Shown: positions 12,001 to 24,000 of the stretch, piece by piece
Position numbering within the stretch: position 1 is the stretch's first letter
Layout of the letters: each line of letters opens with the position of its first letter
Source: Owenia fusiformis
Taxonomy: Eukaryota > Annelida > Polychaeta > Sabellida > Oweniidae
NCBI GenBank assembly: GCA_903813345.2
Contig: CAIIXF020000009.1
Location: 186,001 to 250,000, forward strand
DNA: 64,000 nucleotides
Direction of reading: 5' to 3'
Translations under genes and position numbers: made by a program
Notes under the pieces: generated by a model
What the model was told of the DNA's origin: nothing
The model's database searches: none
Seen by the model: the letters and a program-made list of their open reading frames with translations, nothing else

Positions 12001-15000
12001 TAGTAGGGTTAAAGACAACTTTCTGAACCTCCCGGTTGCTTATTAGACATAAGGCAAGTCACATCTATAGGGCTTGTTAATCGAATCCTTGTCCAACCAG
12101 CTAATAATGATGCTCGGTGGGATAGTATTTAAGTTCATAAACATAGCAAAGGCATATGTGATATATCATACATTACAGTCAGTGAACATGGACTGAATAG
12201 AGAGCATGCGATATAGGTTTTGTGCCAAACCTTTACTGCAACTTCCAACATTTAAATGACGTAAACACCAATGGAGAGGAAACCAGGAAAGTTTATTTTA
12301 TTAGAAAATGTTTCCTCGTTTCCTAATCAAGGAAATGGATTTGTATATATGCCAGCAATGGCAGAATTAATTTTGTTCTATCAGACTGGCCGAACATAAG
12401 ATATTAATTTATGTTTCCTGGTTACCTTTATTCTACTTTATAATATAAACACAGTTTCTTGATATTACGAGACTCAAAAGATACAGCTTTAAATCTGGAA
12501 TATGGCGACAGTGCTTCGCGGAAACATCCTGAACGAAAATACAATATGCATATACAGGTTCCGGGGCAAATCACACAACAAAGGACGATTCTCGGTTTGG
12601 AGAATGAAGTTCATCAATCTAAATGAGCATTATCCCTGCTTCGGACAAATTTGATTTTTTACATAATATAGATTTGAATGTCCTCTTTTGAATAGTCATA
12701 ATTTAATTTGGGTAATATTTCTAGATTTTTCGCAAAAATATATTAGCGCAGTACACTGATGAACTTCTTTCCCCAAAATCGAGACTTGTATTTTATTGAA
12801 TCGGTCTAATTGAGCGTTATCCCTGCTTCAGACCAATTTGTTATTTTTACATCTTGTAGATTTAAATGTCCTCTTTTGAAAATTCATAGTTTAATTTGGG
12901 TAATATTTCTATATTTTTCATGAAAAAAATTATAAGCCCAGGAGACTGTTCTCCAAACCGAGAATCGTCCTTTCTAAGTTGTAATCATATTGTCGCGTGC
13001 CAGACCACCGCCGAGGACCCATATGCTCCTTCAAAAATGGTATGGTTGCGATTGAGGTTAGACCAGAGTTAAACGTCTCCTTGCCACAGCTTCAAGCAGT
13101 GCTTCTTTTTTCCTGGAGTATCTGTGCTCTGAACATATACTGCACCTTCTGGAGTATCTCTGATCGGAATTAACACACACCTTCTGGAGTATCCCTGCTC
13201 TGAGATTAAAATACACACCTTTTGGAATATCTCTGCTCAGAGATATAAAACACACGCCTTCTGGAGTATCTCTGCTCAGAGATATAAAACACACACCTTC
13301 TGGAATTTCTTTCCTCGGAGATATATGTAATGACCTTCAATAACAAGTCGCTACTACAGTCTCAGCTGTAGTGGCTAGCCTTTATGGCTCAGGGGTAGAG
13401 CGTCTGACTCAAGAGCGGGAGGCCCTGGATTCGATTCCCGTACGAGGCATTTAATTTAGCACATTCTCTTTCGAGTCTAGTATCTGGCTCGGTACACTAC
13501 AGCTCCCCGACGAGCGTGCCCAAGGGTCGTTACATTGGTGTCAGAAGTGGGATTGCCCTTGTGAATCAGTTACGACGGGACGTCGTCTTCTAGGGGGGAT
13601 GTAGTAATGACCTTCGATAGCAAGTCGCTACTACAGTCTCAGCTCCCCGACGAGCGTGCCCAAGGGTCGTTACATATACATTTGTAAAACACACACCTTC
13701 TGGAGTATCTCTGCTCGTAGATATAAAACTCAGGAATGTAGATACATATGGAGATTAGACCAGAGTTGAATATCTCCTGGAAGTAATTTAAGATGGCAGA
13801 TCAAGAGGAATGCTGGGTAGAAGAAGAGTGACGTCAAAACATGGCTGCTTAACACTATGATCCAATATGGCGATCACACTGATCAAAATTACATCTCTAC
13901 ATTGTACACACGCGAGCAATTTAACTCTACGAGTCAACTGACTTTACATATAAAAAATGGCAAAATTAACAAATGAAATAATACAACAATTTTAGAATGA
14001 CATTGTCCGTGTTAAATGAAATAACCAAAGAAACACATTTTGCCACAGTATTTTGAAACTGGAACTTACAAGATACACTTGCCTCCCCAGTGCTTCACCT
14101 GACTTGTACAAGGACAAGCTTGCGTATACGTTTTTCAAATAACTTATATTGAAAGCTCTGTAATAACTTACATCGAATGCTCTCTAATGATAGTAATTGA
14201 CGAACATCTTTTAACAAAGAGTCTTTATATGTATATTTTGTTGTGCCTGTCACATAAGTTTTCCAATTGCTTTTTGTAAAGTAAATGTAGGCTTCCTCTT
14301 AATTTACAATTACAAGTAAATTTCTTTTTTTTGTAATTCATGTTCTAAATTCTGACATCTAAATTTGACATCATAAAGCAATTGCTTTTGGGATTATTTC
14401 AAGAATAAAATGTAAAAAGCAAACCCCATAAATCCGAAACCATGATCTAATGTGAAAAGTAACATTGGAGATTTTAAGCAATGCAAATAACATCGACATG
14501 TCAACCTGTACTTAAACAGGCGCTTTACAAATGCATGTAACATATTTGGAGCTAAAACCTAAATGATATTTATGATATTTTTTATCAGTATATTATTCAA
14601 AGGATATGAGTATAATTATTCCCCTTGACAACGTGCAAATCTCCCGTTCTAAACACATAACTGAGGCTTGTTTTTTACGCATGCTATACACATTACTGTA
14701 TTTATTAATTGACTTTGCATTTACGGTTATGTTGTGAAACCCCGCTAGTTTAAAGTCTCTATTGTCTAATACCCTCTTTCTCTACCATTCAATAAAGCGA
14801 CGTTCACACCAACGGCACTTTGATGGCGCTTTAAAGCCGCTTGTAAAGCGGCACCAAAGCGTAGCAAAGTTTGATTAAAGCGTCGGGGTCGTAATAGGTC
14901 GTAGAAAATGTTGGAGTAAAGTGGGATATTTGGCAAGAGCGCCAAAAAATTTTAAACAGTTTAAAAATTTTGGGTGCTCTGTTATGAATTAATTAAAGCG

Positions 15001-18000
15001 CAGAGAGCGTATCAAAGCTTAACAAACCGTAACAAAGCTCAGCAAAGCTTGACCAAAAGCCCAGGAAAGATTAACAGAGCTTGGTTCAAAGCAGGGACCC
15101 CAGTCTCTTCACGGTCTGTTACCATTTGACACGCTTCGTTAAGATGTCTCAAGATTTGCTATGATTTGGCATGAAGATCTGACAAGAGGTCAGATGCTTT
15201 CATCAATATTTGACACTCTTTGTTACGCTTTCATGAAGGACTCTCAAGCTGTCCAACGAAATGAAACGCTTAAATCAAGGATTGAAACGCTTTGTTAGGC
15301 TTTGTTACGCTTAAAAAGCTTCTTGACACTCTCTCACGCGGTGCGACAAACATCATGTCTTCTCCAGATAGGTCATGCTCTGATCCATTTGGAATTTCTG
15401 GATCTTGTTGTTCTGCCATCATGTTCTCGAGTCAAAGATGCAATGGTTTTATGGATCTTCTGCATCTTTATATAGCCGTTGAATCAAAAGTGGCATGAAA
15501 TCGGTGATCTCGACATTTTCCATTGGTGACAGAGCTCAACAGAGCATAACAATGCACAACAGAGCTTGGAAATCGTATCAGAGCCTGATCTAAAGCGTCA
15601 TTATGGCATCAAAGTGTAATAATATATATCAAAGCTTATCAAAGCATGATTTCAAGCGTAACAAAGCCTGGTCGAAGCGGGATCAAAGCGTGAGGAACCG
15701 TAACAAGTCGGGAAATCAGAGCTTATCGGCGCTTTGCTCGCCAATTCAAAGTGTGGCATTCGCCGTTGTAGTGAACATAGCTTAACCAATGTAACAATCT
15801 AAGACCACAACACCAATGACATTGCATTTATACTGACTTTATCACAAAACAAGTTAAAGATTAAATTCAAATGATGTGGAACAGGCAGACTCTGTGTATT
15901 CCAAACGTTGAAATATGATTGCAGATCAGATTTTGCAACACATTGAAGCAGACATTTTGATGAGGAATGGAACAGAAGAGAGAAGTAGAGATGTAAGTTA
16001 TTCAATATACTTTAATACATATTATGGACTCTAACATTTTTTGGAAGTTTGGAGCCATTAAACTTCATTTATAAAATATTATTGTAAGTTTTGTATCATT
16101 TAAAAAATTTAATAAAAGCCTAATAAGAAAGGAAGGGAAGTTTAGACAGATAAAACATAATATCTGTGTTTTATGTCTTTAGTATGTACAGCAAAAAGCT
16201 TATTTTGAATACAGATAACTTTCGATATCGATGAGCAATACGAGAACAAACTTAAAACGGTACTGAGCAAACTAAAGCATGAAGAAGACATACGACGGGA
16301 TGAAGAGGATGAGAGGCGGGAGGAGGAACGTATGAGGAGGGAAGATGAAGATAAAATAAGGCAAAACGAGGATGAAACTCATAATCAGAGGATGAGTAAT
16401 GAGGTAAATACAATTTACGTGTCATTCAATCTGTCATACGTAAGAACAATTTCTAAAAATGCATTATGCAGGGTGTGCATTATTTTCATTTCAATTGTTA
16501 TTTTTGTGTTTATTTGAATTGTCTATCAAATCATAGCATTGGTGATTCATTTTGTGTCAGTATCGTATCAATTGAATATAAACACAAAACACAGAACAAT
16601 GAAGGATTTTTCAAGAAAATTTAATCATCAAGAAGATCTGACAGTCTCACTGGCTAACTGTTTTCACAGAAAACTTGTTTTATATTAGTACTATTGGGCA
16701 TACTAGTTAAATAGCGCCCCCGAAGACCCCTTAGAAAAAAATGAAAAATGTCCTTAAAATACCCCCAAAAACAAAAAATAAGGAAAATACTTCAATTATA
16801 ATAAAATGCACCTTATTATCTAGTAAAAATAACCAAAATAATACGATAGAATAGATTAAAATTCGATATAGTTGAAAATACGTTAATATTCACTAGGAAG
16901 AAGTGTACTATATAACTAGTTAAATAGCGCCCCTCCTCCATAAATCCAATGGGAAATTAACACGTGGGGGCGCTATTTAACTAGTTATATATAGGAATCC
17001 AAACCTTTTCAATAATCATTTATTATCCACAAGGAAGAAGTGTACTATATAACTAGTTAAATAGCGCCCCTCCTCCATAAATCCAATGGGAAATTAACAC
17101 GTGGGGGCGCTATTTAACTAGTTATATATAGGAATCCAAACCTTTTCAATAATCATTTATTATCCACAAGGAAGAAGTGTACTATATAACCAGTTAAATA
17201 GCGCCCCTCCTCCATAAATCCAATGGGAAATTAACACGTGGGGGCGCTATTTAACTAGTTATATATAGGAATCCAAAACTTTTCCAAAATCATTTATTAT
17301 CCACTAGGAAGAAGTGTATTATATAACTAGTTAAATAGCGCCCCTCCTCTATAAACCCAATGGGAATTGAACACGTGGGGGCGCTATTTAACTAGTTATA
17401 TATAGGAATCCAAATCTTTTCCAAAATCATTTATTATCCACTAGGAAGAAGTGTATTATATAACTAGTTAAATAGCGCCCCTCCGCCATAAATCCAATGG
17501 GAATTTAACACGTGGGGGCGCTATTTAACTAGTTATATATAGGAATCCAAACCTTTTCAATAATCATTTATTATCCACTAGGAAGAAGTGTACTATATAA
17601 CTAGTTGAATAGCGCCCCTCCTCCATAAATCCAATGGGAAATTAACACATGGGGGCGCTATTTAACTAGTTATATATAGGAATCCAAACCTTTTCAATAA
17701 TCATTTATTATCCACTAGGAAGAAGTGTACTATATAACTAGTTAAATAGCGCCCCTCCTCCATAAATCCAATGGGAAATTAACACGTGGGGGCGCTATTT
17801 AACTAGTTATATATAGGAATCCAAACCTTTTCAATAATCATTTATTATCCACTAGGAAGAAGTGTACTATATAACTAGTTAAATAGCGCCCCTCCTCCAT
17901 AAATCCGATGGCAAATTAACACGTGGGGGCGCTATTTAACTAGTTATATAAGACACTCCTTTTAACAATTTATTATACAAAATTAAACAAAATTTAACTT

Positions 18001-21000
18001 ATTCTAATTTTTTGTTTCCAATATATTTATCAAATATATATTTTTATTACACACCCAACATTCATGCCTTGCATTCTAAAAGGGATTATTTTTGGGGCCT
18101 AATATAAAAAAAGGGGCAAGGTATTTTTGGGGGAAAGTTAAATAAAGTTAAGATTATTAAAAAGGGGCGCTATTTAATAGTGCCCCTTAATGCTAAAATC
18201 ATAATGTGAGGGGCGCTATTTAATAGTGCCCCTGAATGCTTAAATCATAATGTGAGGGGCACTATTTTATAATGCCCCTCATATTATGTTGTCAGCATCC
18301 AGGGTCACTATAAAATAATGCCCCCAAACATAAATTGAGGGCATGATAAAACATTTTGTTGGGTCATTACTTTATAGTGCCCCTGGATGCTGACATCATA
18401 ATGTGAGGGGCATTATAAAATAGTGCCCCTCACATTATGGTTTTAGCATTCAGGGGCACTATTAAATAGCGCCCCTTTTTAAGAATCTTAACTTAAATTT
18501 AACTTTCCCCCAAAAAATACCTTGCCCCTTTTTTATATTAGGCCCCAAAAATAAATCCCTTTTAGAATGCAAGGCAAGTATGTTGATTGTGTAATAAAAA
18601 ATATTTTGATAAATATATTGAAAATAAAAAAGTAGAATACGTTTTGTTTCATTTCGTATAATAGATTGGTAAAAGGAGTGTCTTATATAACTAGTTAAAT
18701 AGCGCCCCCACGTGTTATTTTGCCATTGGATTTATGGCGGAGGGGCGCTATTTAACTAGTTATATAATACACTTCTTCCTAGTGGATAATAAATGATTTT
18801 GGAAAAGATTTGGATTCCTATATATAACTAGTTAAATAGCGCCCCCACGTGTTAAATTCCCATTGGATTTATGGCGGAGGGGCGCTATTTAACTAGTTAT
18901 ATAATACACTTCTTCCTAGTGGAGAATAAATGATTTTGGAAAAGATTTGGATTCCTATATATAACTAGTTAAATAGCGCCCCTACGTGTTCAATTCCCAT
19001 TGGATTTATAGAGGAGGGGCGCTATTTAACTAGTTATATAATACACTTCTTCCTAGTGGATAATAAATGATTTTGGAAAAGTTTTGGATTCCTATATATA
19101 ACTAGTTAAATAGCGCCCCCACGTGTTAAATTCCCATTGGATTCATGGAGGAGGGGCGCTATTTAACTAGTTATATAATACACTTCTTCCTAGTGAATAA
19201 TAAATGATTTCGGAAAAGCTTTGGATTCCTATATATAACTAGTTAAATAGCGCCCCCACGTGTTAATTTCCCATTGGATTTATGGAGGAGGGGCGCTATT
19301 TAACTAGTTATATAGTACACTTCTTCCTAGTGAATATTAACGTATTTCCAACTAGATCTATATCAAATTCTAATCTATTCTATCGTATTATTTTGGTGAT
19401 TTTTACTAGATAATAAGGTGTATTTTATCATAATTAAAGTGTTTATCCTTATTTTTATGTTTTTGGGGGTATTTTAAGGATATTTTTCATTTTTTTCTAA
19501 GGGGTCTTCGGGGGCGCTATTTAACTAGTATGCCCTTTATTTTATTATCAAAAGAAATTATGAGAATATGTTCATCTTTTAGAAGTTGGGCCTAAACTGA
19601 TTTAAACATAAGCCTGATGGTCTGTCATGGTCAGTGACCATGACTGACCACTTACATAAGTATTTCGCCTTACGGCAAGGAATGTAAATTGGGAGATGGT
19701 ATTTTCTAATTCAAAAACAACATAGATTTTAACTATACCACACTCCCGACGTTTAAATCAAACGTCCACGTTTGATCGGAAATACAAACATTTTTACAGA
19801 GTAAAAATCAGATATAAAATTACATAAAACTACACAAAATATCATTACTCTCATGCATTATGAATGTTATACAGAAAATTGTAAAATACATATTTGTTTT
19901 AAATTTAGTCTAATGAGACTACCATTTACTATTTACTTAAAAGACACGTGTGTGTAGACATAGAAGTCATAACACTTTACAATTCATATATCAACTTAGA
20001 TCATTTTCAATTGTTTATATTTAAATAAAACAATACCTAGGTTCCTATTTTTTTTTTTATTTACATTTAAAAAAACATCATCGTTTACCATTCTAGTAAA
20101 ACAATCAGCAGTTCACATTGTTGTTCACAATTCTAGTTAAACAATCAACATTTTATTAATCTGACAAACGTTTTATGTTTGTCCTACAGCAAAATCTCAA
20201 ATATATTCTCTTCTTTTTAACTATACCACACACATATATTGCATGACAAGAATATGTACAGTTTATACAATCACAATTATGCTCCAGGGGAAGCATGGGC
20301 ATAACGTAATCATACAAACAAATATTTTACAATCATATTATACTAAAGGTTTACATATACAAAAGGTCACATGACAAACATTATCCTTGCCCATATATAA
20401 AATATTATGTACATGCATCTTGGGTTCTAAAATTAGCAAAACAAAAACGCAAAGGTCTAGTCTTGAGATAAAGATTTAACAAAATGTACCGGTGTTTTGA
20501 GCTTGGTACCATCTGGTCTTTTCAGATAGTAATTGTTACCGTCCCTCCGAACAAAAATGGACCATGATAATGTTTTGAAGTCAGTTTGAAATTCAAAAAC
20601 TTCTTCTTGACGGGATAGTGATAAAATACAACTTGATTGGTCACATTTCAATTCGGGTTTCATTTTTCGCTTTACTCGAACGCATGTGTTCTCTACTCAT
20701 TTCAAGGTTTTTCTGAGCACACTTTTGAGAAAATTCCACATTTGAAGCGATTTCTTTAATAAAGTCACCATATTTATTTGCCTTGGCTTGATCGCCATGA
20801 CCTAACTCGACATCTACCAGTAAGTTTGTTTCCCTCCCATGATACATGAAAAACGGGGTCATTTTGTGTGATATATGATGGGTAACTCTATAGCTGAAGA
20901 CTATCTGAGGTAGAATTTTATCCCAATTATCTTGACCTTCATTGATGTACATGGATATTGCATTATAAAGGTACTCATTGAATCTCTCGGTTAACCCAAC

Positions 21001-24000
21001 CGCTTTATGATTTCTCGGGACTGCTATTACATGATTAATCTTCAGCAATTCGCACATATGTTTTGTGATTATCGCGGTAAACGTACTCCCCCTATCAGAA
21101 ACAATATTTTCAGGTACACCCTTTCTGGTACATATTTAGATGATATCAGTTTGGATGTTGTCAGGGCTGTTGTATCTTTGGTTGGATAACACTCTGGATA
21201 TTTGGAATAATGGTCCATCCATATTAGCACATACTCTGACCCCGTATCTTTGCATTTGGGTAAAGGACCAATATAATCTACTATATCAGGTATTGATTGA
21301 TATGTGTACTATTGATGACATGCAAGGGAGCGTGTAATATCTCTAAAGTTTTTACGCTGTTGACATTCCCTACAGCTCAATGCATACTTTTCTAATTTGT
21401 TGTAAGCCCCTTTGAAATAATACTTCAGTCGCAACGCAGCGTAACTATGCGTGACGCCTTGATGACCAGCCATCATATGCTCATGAAAGTTTTCTAATAT
21501 TTTCCTTTCTAATGACTTGGGTACAACCAGTTGAAGCAACAATCTACTTTCTTGGTCACCCGTACCTGCATAAACAAACATCCTGAACAAAACCCCGGAA
21601 ACAATTACAAAGTTTTGAAACTGATTTTTGACGAAACTTTGCATAGACTGAGCAGTTGGTAACGTATCTTGCTTTATGTATTTTATTAGGCACCTACATA
21701 ACTCGTCGTTTGTCTGGGCTTTAATTGATTTCTCTCGAGAATGTTCATCTATTTGTGACTTTGCGTCTTCTAGGCACTGACGTTGGATTTTTCTATTTGT
21801 ATAATTTATTATGTCATTATCCCATCGAACGAAGTTCGGAGGGATATAGGGAACGCCTCCGTCCGTCCGTCCGTACGTACGTCCGTCCGTCCGGGCAATA
21901 ACTCAAATACCGTTGGCCCGATTTTATTCATATTTTGTACACATATACCCTATGGGGGTAGAAGTTCTGCTCGAAAGCCGATTTTCAAAATGGCCGCTCA
22001 TTTAAAAATGGCGGCCATTTTAGTGCCGATTTTACAGTAATTTAGGTGCAATATGTAAAACTGTAATAGCAATATGTTTTAAATGTAAAAAAAATTATAT
22101 AGGGCATTAATGAAGCTAGAAATGTAGATATTAAAAAAGCACATGGCAGCCATCTTGAAAAATGGCGGCCTTTACTCGTTATTTTACGATTTTTGCTATA
22201 ACTCGAAAAGTAGTGGAGCGATTTTGTTCATATTTGGTATGTGAATACTATAAGCATGGCACACTGTCTAATGACACTTTTGGTAGAAGGCGGCCATTTT
22301 GAAAAATGGTGGACATTTTGAAAAATGGTGGACATTTTGAAAAATGGCCGCCATTTTAACTTATTTTACTATAACTCTAAAAGTAGTGGAGCGATTTTGT
22401 TCATATTTGGTATGTGAATACGTATAAGCATGGCACACTGTCTAATGACACTTTTGGTAGAAGGTGGTCATATTTCAAAATGGCTGCCATTTTAACGTAT
22501 TTTACTATAACTCGAAAAGTAGTGGAGCGATTTTGTTCATATTCGGTATGTGAATACTATAAGCATGGCACACTGTCTAATGACACTTTTGGTAGAAGGC
22601 GGCCATTCTGAAAAATGGTGGACATTTTGAAAAATGGCTGCCATTTTGACTTATTTTACTATAACTCGAAAAGTAGTGGAGCGATTTTGCTCATATTTGG
22701 TATGTGAATATGTATAAGCATGACACACTGTCTAATGACACTTTTGGTAGAAGGTGGCGATTTTGAAAAATGGCCGCCATTTTAATGTATTTTACTATAA
22801 CTCGAAAAGTAGTGGAGCGATTTTGTTCATATTTGGTATGTGAATACTATAAGCATGGCACACTGTCTAATGAGACTTTTGGTAGAAGGCGGCCATTTTT
22901 AAAAATGGCCACCATTTTAACGTATTTTACTATAACTCGAAAAGTAGTGGAGCGATTTTGTTCATATTTGGTATGTGAATATTATAAGCATGGCACACTG
23001 TCTAATGACACTTTTGGTAGGTGCCCGTTTTGAAAAATGTTCGATGGGATTCGCTACGCTTTGGCGTTGCCGTTGTTCTGGTTTTTGTTGCCTTCGTTCA
23101 TAATCAATTTACGATTTTCACGCTTTATCACATTTATTCTCTTCAACTTTGAATCTTTGGGAATTCGATCAAGATTTACCACCAACGACCTCAACTCAAC
23201 ATCTTTTAGATCATTGAAAGGTGGTAAAAATTCATCATCATCATGAACCGGTTGTTTATTTTCGGGAATTTGATCATATGGTATACGACTCAAACCATCA
23301 ACATGCGCAATCGATTTTCCTGGCCGATATTCAAATTTGATGTTGAAATCCCTCAAAAACATGGACCACCTCATTATCCTGTTGTTATCTTGTATTTTCT
23401 TTTCAAACAAACTGGTGAGGGCTTTATGATCTGTATAAACTGTTACTTCATTTTGACCTATTATTGACTTACATTGTATCAAGGCATACATTACTCCCAG
23501 CCCTTCCCATTCAGTTGTCATCCATCTCGTTTCACACTCGGTCAACTGCCTACCCGCATAACATATAACCCTATCTTTTCCCATCTGTTCTTGCATTAAT
23601 TCGAATGCGATCGCACTACCACACGCATCAGTGAACATTTTAAAGGGCTTGTTATAATCGGGATAAGTAAGTATCGGAGTGGACATTAATTTCTCTTTGA
23701 GTGTATTGAATGCTTTTTCACAATCACTAGTCCATTCAAAACTTTGCTCCTTCTTTAAAAGTGAAAAGAGCACCGAACTGATTTTGCTGAAGTCATGTAT
23801 GAATTTTCTATAAAACCCGACCGTTCCAAGAAAAGATCTTAGTTTAGGCTTAGGATAATTTCGTATGATTTCAACCTTATCTTTGTCACAAGATATACCT
23901 CTAGATGACAGTTCATTGCCTAGACATGTGATCGATTTTTAAAAAAAGCTAGATTTTCTTGCTTTTATTCTCAGATTAGCATCTCTCATTCTTTGAAAAA

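Larger units (their letters stand above)
13130..13740. repeat. ~40-bp minisatellite split by a miniature LTR element
   Basis: Units such as accttctggagtatctctgc followed by tcagagatataaaacacac repeat from about 13130 to 13325 and resume at 13680-13735. The interruption is the element 13326-13674. Confidence 0.8.

Noticed and set aside
13380-13450. A genuine tRNA gene
   Set aside because: A and B boxes and the D stem are there, but the acceptor and anticodon stems do not pair well and it is embedded in an LTR with a second copy; a tRNA-like repeat is the better reading.
16610-16695. Missing outer part of the 3' LTR left of the foldback element
   Set aside because: A weak likeness to the outer LTR sequence was seen, but it is far below the 96-97 per cent expected from the rest of the LTR pair.
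16905-17950. CRISPR-like array
   Set aside because: The spacing is regular but the whole 137-base unit is repeated, with no unique spacers, and the setting is an animal intron.
22414-23033. Open frames rich in YKHGTLSNDTFGRR
   Set aside because: They are translations of the tandem satellite inside the TIR element.
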